Shown here: piece after piece, positions 1-12,012 of the stretch
Layout: every line of letters begins with the position of its first letter
How positions within the stretch are numbered: position 1 is the first letter of the stretch
Assembly: GCA_019009955.1 (NCBI GenBank)
Contig: CM032228.1
Span: forward strand, 255,251,501-255,315,500
Length of the DNA stretch: 64,000 nucleotides
Source of the DNA: Riptortus pedestris
Taxonomy: Eukaryota > Arthropoda > Insecta > Hemiptera > Alydidae
Reading direction: 5' to 3'
Made by a program: the position numbers and the translations under genes
The notes under the pieces: model-generated
Told to the model about the DNA's origin: nothing
Database searches by the model: none
Seen by the model: the letters and a program-made list of their open reading frames with translations, nothing else

Positions 1-402
1 TTGTTATTTAGAGAAACTTTTGTTATGTTCACTTTTGTTGTATAACAAATTATAAACGAGATATACACTAAAAGCTAAAGCGGGAGTCAACTATTTTATT
101 GGGCACTAACGGTTGAACTGATTCCTACAAAACTCAGAATATATAAATTAGCATTAATTCTTACATGGTTATAAGCTATATTAAAATGTTTATGTTATAA
201 CGGGAGTGGGGGTTATAAGGGAGTCCTGAAATAAAAATTCGTGATATTTCATTTTCTATTCCAAACCAACCACGGGTACTAACCCTAAACACTGAAACGG
301 GGAAATTTCAAAATATTTTGCCAAGTAAAGTCTTGCCGAAAGAATACCATCATCATTCCGGTTCAAATGAATTCCCGGGCGAAGCCGGGTACCTTAGCTA
401 GT
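1..402 (+). mobile_element. Helitron-like repeat (family B), 3' part
   Basis: The repeat begins outside the window. It holds one copy of a roughly 300-bp internal unit recognisable by the string TTATAAGGGAG, then a unique tail. The tail ends in a small hairpin (CCCGG-GCGAAG-CCGGG, 374-389) followed by eight bases and CTAG before a T at 402. A GC-rich hairpin shortly before CTRR|T is the classic Helitron 3' end. Matching copies lie at 21003-23876, 33482-34420 and 49430-50743. No Rep/helicase coding is seen, so this is a non-autonomous copy. It lies in or beyond an intron of the GAPVD1 homologue. Confidence 0.6.
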
Positions 403-769
403 TAGAATTTAATGTTGATTATCAAGAATGAGAATTATAATCCAATGTATTTTGCCATATCTAGACTCACAAAATAAAAAAGAGCTAAACAATAACGTCA
501 GTTGAGTTTAACTTTACGAGTATTTCATGTATGTTTCTATTTCATTTTGTAATTATTTCACAATTGTATTTTATTCATTTATTTTTATTTTCATATTATT
601 ATTTTATAATAGTTCATAACAATTGTATGTATTGTACAACTAAATTTATATAAATTTAATCAGGCATGTAATATTCCATGTGGCAATGGGACATGTAATT
701 AAATAAATGGCTTACTATCTGGAAAAAAAAAAGAAAAGGTTAATAGAAATAATTACAATAGTAAAATAC

Positions 770-3700
770 CTCTTTTTCGGGAATGGTGTTTGCTTTAGAA
801 AGCCGTGAATATATTTGCCCAACAAGCCAAAATACTGAATTAGGAAAGCAATGAAAATTTTCTTGTATACTATTTATGAAATGCTGTGTTATCTCAGCAA
901 GACTTTTCAATATATGTGATTTATATTTCTTTATTTCAGTCTTATATCCTTCAGTGCCCTCAAGTCCAAATTTTTTCCTACGCTCCTCCAGTGTGAATCT
1001 GTAAAAACAATTAAAATGATTACTTTAATTAGGTAAAGTGTTTAAGATAGATGAGTACTTCAGCAAGAGAGAAAGAAAGTCTCAAAAAGGAACAAAATTA
1101 AATAAGAAATACTAAAATAAAGTCCGATTTCGTTTATTAAATAAATCAGTTTCAAGTATTTGAAGAAAATAGGTAATAATGATATGCTCATTTATAATCT
1201 GTAAAATTTTGTCATTTGGATAATTGTTCCAACCATCGTTCTCATATTTCTGATGGGCAAAGCTAGCAGGGAACCGATTGAGAGCCAGGCTATTTCTTGG
1301 TTGTGGCTAGATGCAAGCTGCTGCTGGCAGTGAGGAAGAAATCAAACCTATTCCGTTTTGGAACAGATTGACGAAATTGACTCTGGAAGGGAGTTTCTGT
1401 AAACTCAAAATTGGAGTTGGCAACCTGTTTATTCGTGTTGCTAAAACTACTAATTAACAGTTTGATCTTTGTATCGAGTTTGGAAAGATAGTGATTAGCC
1501 CACTTGTTCATTTCAAGGTCCTCCGGAAATGAAATTCTGTAATCACAATCATGTTCCCTGATCCAGCACCCATAAAATTGCAATGTCGTTAGTGGGTAAT
1601 GACAAAGGGCTTGCAAAAACACCCCCTCCCCCCAAATGCCTTCCACATTAAGAGCAAAACGCAAATTTTTGAAGGGAGGCATCGATAAAAGGCAATAAAA
1701 TTGTGATTATTATAGGGAAAGACTAAAACTCTAGAAATATTATACACCAATTATTTTATTTAATAACATTTTATTTCTGTATGTTTTAGTATGTCTAAAT
1801 AAGAAAAATGTAGATTTTAATTTCATTTCAGAAAGTATTTTCCAGTTTACTTCCCCTATCCAGTCATGGTATCACTTATTAAAAATAATTAAACTTACCA
1901 TTCAACAAACAATTGTTTTGTCTCATTTGTATTATTTGGTCGATTAATAAGATATAAAGGAAAAAAATAAATAAATTGTCAAAAATTGTTACTAATGTTA
2001 CCAAATTAAGGATTAAAGGCTCACCTTTCTGCAACTTTCTTTTCAGGATCAATATCGAGATATTTCTCCTCCATCATAAGCAGAGCCATGATAGGAGCAT
2101 GAAGTGATGCTGTCAGATATAACTTAGCGGAAAATAAATTCTCGTGGAAAGCGGAATAGAGCCTCGCAAACGCACAGGAGCCTTGCTGCAATAACCTGAA
2201 ATATTATTAATTTATAATTAGAAATCAGTTATGTTTAAAGGCAAATATTTAGTGACAGAAAAACATGTAATTAAAAGTGTCGCACTCTCAAAAAGAAAGT
2301 CCATCACGCAGGAGTCGAGCAAACTAGGCCGATTCCCCTTGAGCAGGAATTGTATATAATGACATCATCTGGAGATCTGAATAATTATTTCTCCCTTAGT
2401 AATTACTCTGAATAATAACAAAACTTAAAAATGAGATTAAACCATAAATACATTCATTAATTTCTAAGTGCAAAATGTATAGAACACTAAAAATTCCTTC
2501 ACTCAGGAGATGCATAAACTAAGCAAATTTCCCAGGTGCTGGTAAAAACACTTGTGATCTCATCTCAGCAGAAATTCTCTATTTTTATGGGGAAAAAACT
2601 GATGAGTCGGAGGGAGGAAAGTTACTGAAGTCCGAAAGCAAAAAAGTATGAATAACTCGCTTAATACTTGAGTTAGCAAAAAATGCAAACAACAATTGAA
2701 TAACACCAATAGTTTAACACGATTGGGCCTATAACATTTTTCAATCCAACCCACCATAACAGATATTTTTTAATTTTCGGACCCCCTCCCATCTAAACCC
2801 CCACTTATTCAGCTCCAATTTCAGCCAATAACAAACATGAGCTTTAGTGTTGACTGAAAATGTTAAATATTGAGTATGGTATAGATCAATAAACATTTAC
2901 AAGTTGAGAACGTAAAATATTAAATGCTGTCATCAGACTACGTGTTTACATTTATCTCACAGAGTATAAGTTTACTGAAAACAATATTTATTATTTCCAC
3001 TTAGAATAATTTTGTTAACGATATAACAGCTCATTGTTTATGCACAAGTAGGAGTAGGTGTTCATTCTTAAATAATAAATGGTCAGTGTATAACACTACT
3101 ATATATATATTACCTAGACCTCATTTATACTTGTATAAATACTCTCATATACATGCACTATGACATGAGTAAAATAATTTAGGCTTTTAAGTAATTTTAG
3201 TGAGTTTGACAAGAAGCTGATCATGCATCAATAATAATGCAATAAGGAATATAAGTAATTTAGAAACATGATACAAGGTAAAATTATATAAAACAATTGT
3301 TACAATTAAATGTTATGATACTTTGTCACACTTATCATAGATAGTATAATTTTATGTTGACAATATAAAATTATTTTATAGGATATTTGAAGATGGCCAA
3401 AAAAGGCCTAGTGCTCCATTAACATAACTAATAATTAAATAAAATAAGAACCCAGCTCCCGCTATAGAAATTATAATTCATTTAAGAACATGTTCACAGA
3501 AATAGAAAACATTATATTTATTTTTACATCACACTTCACTGAAAATTTGAAGGAATTTTTGTGTAATTTTGCCATGTTAGCAACCTCAATTCACCTTTCT
3601 CTAAAACAAAATGCTGAAATTTCCTGTATCTTGTTAACGATTAGTCAAACGGGAAAAGTGGCAGTTTTAGTAAATTTAATTTGAACAAGACTGGTTATGT

Positions 3701-5833
3701 ATCGTTTTATGCTGCAATTCATATCAGAAATATCTGCAATTTATAACAGAGAATTTAAATCTCAAATAACCCCCCTCCCCTGAATCAATTCTGGTCATTT
3801 AACGAACTTGCTCTTACTTTTTGGGATAATAGTCTAAATACAAATTTTGGTTTAAATATCTCGAAATTTGCCACCACTAGAGGTACAATCTGTAGGTATA
3901 TGTATATATAAAATTTCTAAACCCAAACTGTCATTGTTTTTGCATTTATTTACTATGATTTGAAAAGATTTGAAGGATTGTTTGTATGATTTTGCCATGT
4001 GAGCAACAACCTCAATAGCTCCATTTTCTAAAGAAAACTGCAAAAATATGTTGGAATATTCACTTTCGAATTTAAAAGATTCAAATTAGATAAATATGCA
4101 CTCAAAATTAATTTTCAGCATCATGTTTGTCATTAATACTTAACAATCTTTTAAATTTCTGTTTTAAAACTAAGTTTCTATCACTCAGCATATTTACGGT
4201 CTGCGGCAATTGATATTGCCCTTTAGGTGCTCTTTTGTTATATTTACATATTATCATTTTTATGATCATTAAAATAAAATGTTAGTATGATCAATGAAAT
4301 CCAGTATTTTTCTTATTTCAAAAAGACTAAATATTCTTCAAATTCAAATTTTGATTTCAAGAGTTTAAATCTGACATGAAATGGCCAAGAATAAAAACAA
4401 CAGTTATGGTAAATTATAATTTTTAAAAAACAAAGGAAAATCTCCATAAAATATTTCACCTCCAATAATCAAAATATAATTTTTGATTTTATTGATTATT
4501 AGAACGAAATACAAAATCAGTAACTAATATAATTTTTATAATATATTTAACGACTCCAATTTCAATGAAATACTTGAATGGCATCTTAATTAAAGTAAAA
4601 ATATAATATAACAAGAAAATTTGTATAGAGAGAAACTTTTTTTTTTTTTAATTTACTTTTTAAAAAGCCGAATGAATGTTATTAAACCATTTCAAATTCA
4701 GGAAATAATTATCAACAGGAAATGTAATGTAAACATGATTTGGATAGTTTATCTTTGATTCAGCAAAATGACAACAAAATAAGCCTCAAAACATTTAATG
4801 ATGATGAACAAAAGATTATGAACTTGAAAGGAATGTAAGCAATTTACTTCTGAAACCATTTATCAAACGAGATAATTTCTAACAGAAAGGGAATAAGTTA
4901 TAATATATGAGAGATATGAAGAGTGAAGTGGCCTTGTGTTTATGTTAAGCTATTCCAAGGACACAATGACTGCAACACTTCACAAAACAATACCTGATAA
5001 CAATAATAAGAGATCAAACAGACATTTAGAGTAATTCAAACACGCTAATTGCTATTTGATAATTATCGATATCACACTGAGAACCTGTGACAAGCTTATA
5101 TACTATTAAAATATAAAGATTTTTCACACATATAAAATTTGTTGTACATACCTCCTTGGGGTTTCCGACGGAATAATTTGAAGAGTTATGAGATGATTGA
5201 GAATCTTGAGAACTATGTTTTTGTCCTGTGTGAGAACACAGCTAGCATAGAGCCCCGACACTGTGCTCCTGATTATTTGAGGCATCTCTTCAGGCAGAAA
5301 CTTATCTCCGGCAACAAGGCACCTTGCTACTAACTCGGGGCAATCTCTCAGCGATGACAGCATTTCACCGTAACTAGTACATTTCTAAAAACAAACACCA
5401 CTTAGTATTTCTGTTTTTCAAAGGGAAATAATCGGTTAAATCGGATAACACCGACCTGAAATCCCAGTATTTTTTGAGCATCGACAAACTTTGTCGACTC
5501 TAGGTTATTTGCTTTCTGGCAACACAAAGCGGGTGTCGAACTGAAACAGGACAGGACTAGCCTATTAAGGTTTAGCCTCTGCTGTGAAGTGACCCAAGCG
5601 ACTTGAGCTAGCTTCGATGATTTATCGACAACCTAAAAAATAAATGAGGCGAAATACAACATAGGCAACCTCATCAGGCTCATAAGTATTCGGTGCATAA
5701 ACATGAAATGACAACTCACTTTTTTAATAAGTTCCTGAATGAATGACTGTTGAGAATTGACAAAAAGCCTCTCTTCCCTCAGCTGGCTAGCCAGCTCAAC
5801 AATATCCCAAAGGAAAGGATTGTTTTCCATCAT
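770..5833 (-). CDS. GAPVD1: GAPVD1 / Gapex-5 (RME-6) homologue, N-terminal exons, partial gene
   Basis: GAPVD1 is a RasGAP plus VPS9 protein that activates Rab5-type GTPases in endocytosis. Five coding exons are visible on the minus strand: 5833-5720, 5632-5456, 5384-5152, 2195-2025 and 998-770. They total 924 nt (308 codons), and all phases join (0, 0, 2, 2, 0) with GT-AG junctions. The start is a double ATG at 5833 and 5830, just after a likely acceptor (TTTGTAG), so a 5'-UTR exon probably lies upstream. Recognisable segments in order are LREERLFVNS, QQRLNLNRL, FVDAQKILGFQ, LVAGDKF, SCAFARLYSAF (start of the RasGAP domain), LFSAKLYLTASLHAPIM and NFHCFPNSVFWLVGQIYS. These follow the family's known N-terminal order. 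The rest of the RasGAP domain and the VPS9 domain would lie left of position 1. Introns are filled with old family A repeats. Confidence 0.9.
1290..1682 (-). CDS. Unrecognised 130-codon open frame inside a GAPVD1 intron
   Basis: An open frame starts MPPFKNLRFALNVEG and ends HLATTKK. It is more GC-rich and less repetitive than the surrounding intron and lies on the same strand as the host gene, between exons 4 and 5. It contains two cysteines and a mixed, plausible amino-acid composition, but no motif I recognise. It has no clear splice signals that would join it to GAPVD1, and the human protein has no matching insert at this point. It may be a fragment of a retroposed gene or a chance frame. 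Confidence 0.2.
   Translation of the reverse strand: MPPFKNLRFALNVEGIWGEGVFLQALCHYPLTTLQFYGCWIREHDCDYRISFPEDLEMNKWANHYLSKLDTKIKLLISSFSNTNKQVANSNFEFTETPFQSQFRQSVPKRNRFDFFLTASSSLHLATTKK
2196..5151. other. GAPVD1 intron between exons 3 and 4
   Basis: The intron is AT-rich. From about 2301 (GTCCATCACGCAGG) and about 2494 it holds decayed family A copies running to about 2960. A further degenerate piece lies around 3770-4040, where the pyrimidine-rich CCCCCTCCCC block and the family's AACGAACTTG string recur. The remainder is low-complexity AT-rich DNA with a T-run at 4637-4650. I see no gene in it. Confidence 0.5.
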
Positions 5834-6415
5834 TGGCTCTACAAAGTGACACACAATGAGAAAATTATGTAGGTACTCAAACCACAATGTCAAGAAATAA
5901 CAGGCTGCAATCAGGTAACATCACATATAAGGCTAACACAATTAAAATGTCACAGAAATGAAATCCTGACAGTCAAACTGAAATAATGACAACTGTAGAA
6001 AGGTTGCAGGTTACAGATCACAATAACTTCTAGTAGTTAGGAAATAAGTACTCCTGATTTTCTCTAAACGAATATGTCAATGCGGGCGAGCATGTGACGG
6101 TATAAAAACTAATTGGCCCGACGACTTGAGACATAAACAGACGCCATTAGTGTATATTACTATATAATACGCCGTGTCAGTAGAATCTGAACTAAGCCAA
6201 CAATCTCTACTCATTGAGGGCATCGCGAAGTGGGGAGGGGGTGACAATCAGGCCCCTATCAGGTTGGCGCCAAATATCACACATTCAAACTCGCCTCCTC
6301 TCGCATTTCCTCAAAGATAAACAATCTAAGCAAGTTCTATTAATGTTTATCTCATCCATCATATTTACAAGGAATTAAACTATTTTTATAACAGTGTGTC
6401 ATTGCATTTTAATAT
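5834..6415. other. Region upstream of the GAPVD1 start
   Basis: This is non-repetitive sequence, a little less AT-rich than its surroundings, just upstream of the GAPVD1 coding start. It would be expected to hold the 5'-UTR exon and promoter. I cannot place a transcription start from sequence alone. Confidence 0.3.
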
Positions 6416-7223
6416 TAGAACATTTCCCCTAAGGAAAATCAGCTATTGAGCTATTGTACTCGTGCCGCGAATTTGGAAACATTTCCTCAAATGTGCATCG
6501 ATTCTACCTAGTAGATGACCAGAAATAATGTCCGTTCCAAATTTTATATTATATATATATATATATATATACATGAACATGCATATTTGTCTGTTAACAT
6601 TCTACCGGTCGCAATTTCTTCAATAAATATTGATCTAGATATTTGCATTTCTTCAGTTTTCAGCCTTCAGCGAACCCCCACTTCTACTCTTGTTGCTTAA
6701 ACAATACTCTGTTATATAATAAACCACATCATTCAATACCAGATTCAACCCACCCGGTATCTCCAGCTACCGGGTCACCCACCTTTATTAGTTCCATTAC
6801 ACCCATCACCAATTACCACCTCTCACCCCCTTTAAATGGAACTTAGTTCAGTAAAAGGGAAACTATCTCTTCTTTACCCCCCGGTGGGTCACACCACCTT
6901 ATTTCCATCAATATTGCAGAGCTGGATCTCAGATAAAAAAAAAAAAAAAAATAAAAAAAAAAAAAATACCAGATATTGTTTTCAAGAGAACTTTTCACTT
7001 AATATTGACTGTGCTGTTGCGTTACAAGTATGTAGATTTATCTAATTTTAAACTTCACATGGAAAATCTGTTTAGTTTGCGCAGTCCCTGCGTGCCGGAT
7101 TTTAGCAGATTTCCCTTAAGGGAAATCAGCTATTGAGGTTGTACTCATGACGGAATTTTCGACATTTTTCTTCAAATGTCCATCGATCCTACCTAGTAGA
7201 TGACGAAAATGAGGTCCGTTCAA

Positions 7224-7285
<62 letters not shown>

Positions 7286-9457
7286 CTGTTACCGCTCTAG
7301 CGGTCGCAATTTTTGTTTTATCCTCACCAAACTTCATATTTAAGCGTTTTATGTAAAAAGAAAGATCAAGTTAGTTAACGGCTGAAATCGGACCAGTGGG
7401 AGGGGGGTTTAGAGGAGAGGATTTTCGAAAACTCGAAATATCTCCGTTCCTATACGTCGGATCAAAACATTGTATAGAACTAATCTTATTGCAAATTAAA
7501 TTTACTATAAATATTGTTCTATACATTAATTCTCTATCTTGAATATTAACCGAGATATTTGCATTTGTATTCTGCGTGTGGTCACCAGTAGGCCATGTTC
7601 GGAGTTTCTGCCGAGAGCTCTGGCGGCCGTTTCAATAACTATCGTCCCTCGTGAATAGGTTTAGAGGTTAGGTTAACTGTTTTGTGGGGCTAGAAACTAC
7701 TGGGTTATTACGCACTAAATAATGTTTTAGGTTTAGAGGTTTCTTACTACTACAGTTGTATTAGGCAGATTTCTCTATTGTAAAACTTCACATGGAAAAT
7801 ATGTTTAGTTTGCGCAGTCCCTGCGAGCCGGATTTTTAATATTAGCAGATTTCCCCTAAGGAAAATCAGCTGTTAAGCTATTGTACTCGTGACGCGATTT
7901 TCGAAACATTTCCTCAAATGTGCACCGATTCTACCTAGCAGATGACCAGAAATAAGGTCCGTTCCAAATTTTATATACATACAAGCTCAGATACCCGGCT
8001 TCAATCTGAACTACCAGGTGCCTCACTTGGAAAAATGAGCCGTAACTGTTCGGCTCTCGTGATATTCCTCTATTGTAAAACTACACGTGGGAAATCTGCT
8101 TGGCGTGCGCAGCCCCTGCGTGAAGGACTTTTTTTATACGGAATCCTTAGGAAACCATCTGAGGTAGAGTTTGCTGCAGCTATGTGTTTCTAGAGCCAGC
8201 CCGCCCATTCCTTGACAAATGGGGAAACACCTTTATCATCATAAATAATAAAGTGACAGCTGAAGTTGACTCAATCGATTCGCACAATGCAAGTGGTTGT
8301 TTCGTTAATCCATCAGCAAATGATAAGAGTAGAGCCTCATTTATAACTAAGATAGGCTTTATATTTGTCGCAATTAGCACATTTCCCATAGGGGAAATCA
8401 GCTATTAAGTCGTACTCATGACGCAATATTCAAAACGTCCGTCACGCAGGGCTGCGTAAACTAAGCCGATTTCCCACGTGAAGTTTTACAATAGAGAAAT
8501 CTGCATAATAATAACATTAGTAGTAACCTATTCTCACGAGGACGAATAGTTAGTGAAACGGCCGCACTAGCGCTCGGCGGAAAACTTAGCCGAACATAGC
8601 CGACCACACTCACAATACAAATGCAAATATCTCGGTTAATATTAAAGATACAGAATAACAATAATTATAGTAAAATTTTAATTTGAAATAAGATTGGTTC
8701 TATACAATTTTTTTGATCCGACGTATGGTAACGGAGATATTTCGAATTTTCGAAAATCCCCCCTCTAAACCCCCCTCCCCCCTACCACTGGTCCCGAATT
8801 TCAGCATTAAACGAACTTGATCTTCCTCTTTACATAAAAATGAAATACATTAAATTCCGAGTTGGTAACGAATCAAACAAAAATGCGACCGCTAGAGCGT
8901 TAACAGACAAATATATATATAAGAAAAAGAAAGATCAAGTTTTTCTTTAATGGCTGAAATCGGACCAGTGGGGGAGAGGGAATATTTGAAAATTCGATAT
9001 ATCTCCATTATGCGTCGATCGAAAAATTGTATAGAATCAATCTTATGGCAATTTAAATTTACTATAAATATTGTTCCATACATTTATTTCGGTATCTTGA
9101 AATATTAACCGAGATTTTGTATTGTGTGTGTGTGTGTCGGCTATATTCGACACTTTCCGCCGAAAGATATTTCTGCCGTTTCCGTAACTGTTTGTCCCTC
9201 ATGAAATTGGTTTAGAGATTCATTAGTACTACAGCTGTTTATTAGGCAGAATTTCTCTTTTGTAAAACTACACGTGGGAAATCTGCTTAGTTTTACGCAG
9301 CCCCTGCGAGAACGGACTTTTAGCAGATTTCCCTTAAGAGATATCAGCTATTGAGGTTGTACTCATGACGGAATTTTTCTTCAAATGTCCATCGATCCTA
9401 CCTAGTAGATGACGAAAATGAGGTCCGTTCAAAACTGTTAATATATATATATTATAT

Positions 9458-9504
<47 letters not shown>

Positions 9505-10784
9505 TCTATCTATATATTGTCTGTTACCGCGCTCTAGCGGTCGTAATTTTTGTTTGATCTTTACCAAACTCGGAATTTAATCGCTTTATGTAAAAAGGAA
9601 GATCAAGTTCGTTAATGGCTGAAATCGGACCAGTGGGAGTGGGGGTTTATGAGGGGAGGATTTAAGGAAATTCACAATATCTCCGTTATTATGCGTCGGA
9701 TCGAAAATTTGTATAGAATCAATCTTATTGCAAATTAAATTTACTATAAATATTGTTCTATACATTTATTCTGTATCTTGAATATTAACCGAGATATTTG
9801 CATGTGTATTCTGTGTCATCGGCTATGTCGGGAATTTCCGCCGAGAGCTCTGGCGGTCGTTTTCCATAACTATTTGTCCCTCTTGAATAGGTTTTAAGAG
9901 ATACCTTACTACTACAGGTGTTATTGGGCAGATTTATCTATTGGAAAACGTCACGTGTGAAATCTGCTTAGTTTACGCAGCCCTTGCGTGAACTAAGCAG
10001 ATTTCTCCCTTGCGTCTTGTATTTGCATTATCTCAAGTCTTAAAAGTTCAATGAGAACAATATTTGTCATATAGGCTTCAAATAAAGTGCTTCCTAATAT
10101 AACAGCTTATTGTTGATATGGCATGTGATAGGCGCATTACTAAAGACCAAACACTAAAAAAATACCAATATCTCTGTTAATATTAAGGACAACGAAAAAA
10201 AGTACATAACAACATTTTTATAGAACATTACATTTGCAATAAGAATTGGTTCTAATTTATTGATCAGACGCATAATAACGGAGATATGACGAATTTTCGA
10301 AATCCCCTTTCTCTTTTCGAAAATTCACAATATCTCTCTTTTATGCGTCGGATCGAACATTTGTATAAAACCCAATCTTATTGCGAATGTAATATTCCTA
10401 TACATGTTGTTATGTACTGTATTCATTATCTTGATTATTAACCGAAATATTTGCCTTTTTAGTTTTCGGCCTTGAGTAAACTCCTACTCACGTCATATTA
10501 ACAATAAGCTGTTATATTTTGAAACACTTTATTCGAAGCCTAAATACTAAATATTGTTCTCATGGAACATTGACGTTTTGAGATAAAGACGAAAACGTGA
10601 CGCACTTGGGAAATCTGCTTAAGAATACAGCCCCAGCGTGACGGACTTTGAGCAGATTTCCCCTAAGGGAAATTAGCTATTGAGGTCGTACTCATGACGC
10701 AATTTTCGAAATTTTTCTTCAAATGTCCATCGATCCTACCTAGAAGATGACGAAAATTATGTTCGTTTCAAATCCGTGTATGTT

Positions 10785-10846
<62 letters not shown>

Positions 10847-11799
10847 ATTAGTCTGTTACTGCTCTAGCGGCCGACATTTTTGTTTTATCGTTACCAAACT
10901 CGATAATTTTAGTCAGTTTATGTAAAAAGAAAGATCAACTTCGTTACCGACTGAAATCGGATCAAGAGGAGGGGGGGGGGGTTAGGGGAGGAGAATTGGA
11001 AAATTCGAAATATTCCTTTCCTATAAATTCCGACTTCAAAGCAACGGAATATTGCGAATTTTTAAAATTCTCCTACTCCAGGAAATTCTCTCTCTGAAAT
11101 CAGACCAGGGGGAGGGAGGTGAGGGGGGGGGGTTGAGGGGTGAATTTTGAAAATTAGAACTATCTCCGTTACTGTAAGTCGTCTCGAAAAAGTGTATTTG
11201 TGAATCTTATTGCAAATTATATGTACATAAATATAATATTATATACATTTATTCTCTATCTTGGAATATTATCAGAGATATTTGCATTTTCCAGTTTTCA
11301 GCCATCAGCAAACCTCCACTTCTACTAGTGTTACGTAAACAATATTCGGTTATGTAATAAACCATATCATTTGAAGCTTAAATATTAAATATTGTTTTCC
11401 AAAGACCTTTATTATATGAGATACATGCAAATATGTTCTTTTGACACCCACACCTGTCTTAAATTCATCAACTTCTAAAATTTGATTGATTGAGATAAAA
11501 TTTATTCTGATTCATTACAATTACAGTACTAGATATAGTACATAGTTTCAATAAAATTAATATGTTTATATTCTGATGTGTTCAGTTATTGTTTTTTTTC
11601 TTTCCGGTGAGCCGTTTGGCAGACCTGTTTGTTTTAAATTTGAGACGCTTCCCACCAGCAAAGGAAAGATTTTTCATTACCGTTTGTATTTATTCAATTA
11701 ATATTCAGGGTAGTGTTGTGTTAGCAGTATATAGGTTTATGTATCATTAAATTTCAAGGGATAAATCTGCTTAGTTTACGCAGCCTCTGCGTGACGAAC
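6416..11799 (-). repeat. Head-to-tail array of family A elements
   Basis: Complete and partial copies follow each other: 6416-7099, 7104-7832, 7843-8128, 8376-8433, 8436-about 8925 (opposite orientation), about 8929-9317, 9322-about 9990, about 9993-10646 and 10651-11799. In minus orientation a copy starts AGCAGATTTCCC with a palindrome TTTCCCTTAAGGGAAA, passes a (TA)n tract and a G-rich block, and ends with a hairpin (ACGCAGCCCCTGCGT) and GACGGAC. Several junctions read GGA(C)-TTTT-AGCAG, so one element's end adjoins the next across about four T. No protein is encoded. Long TA tracts lie at 7229-7281, 9440-9501 and 10793-10824. Confidence 0.75.
6745..6964 (+). mobile_element. Retroposed sequence with poly(A) tail inside a family A copy
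   Basis: About 190 bp of unique, C-rich sequence followed by a 30-bp A-rich tail is flanked by a perfect 10-bp direct repeat, AATACCAGAT (6735-6744 and 6965-6974). Sister family A copies carry the uninterrupted string ATACCAAATATTGTTTTC here, which gives the empty site. The tail and the duplication indicate LINE-driven retroposition of a SINE or short transcript. I do not recognise the source RNA. Confidence 0.65.
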
Positions 11800-11871
11800 T
11801 TTTTTTATTTGGATAATTCACTATTCAAACAAAGTCCTGCTGAATTTCTCACTGAAACATGCTAACTGTTC

Positions 11872-11992
11872 TTCACACACGCACGCACACGCGCACGCGC
11901 ACGCACACGCACAACGCACACGCACGCGCGCGCGCGCGCACAACACACACACACCACACACACACACACACATACACACACAATCCCACGTA
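11872..11992. repeat. Alternating CA/CG purine-pyrimidine tract
   Basis: About 120 bp of almost strict pyrimidine-purine alternation, with CACACGCACGCG-type units and a core (CG)n stretch around 11928-11939. Such tracts readily adopt Z-DNA. It lies just before the 38-bp satellite. Confidence 0.85.
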
Positions 11993-12012
11993 CGCACTGC
12001 CACTCTGAGCTA

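Noticed and set aside
7116..7337. Small frames with poly-Ile-Tyr runs here and at several other TA tracts.
   Set aside because: They are (TA)n microsatellites read as codons inside family A copies.
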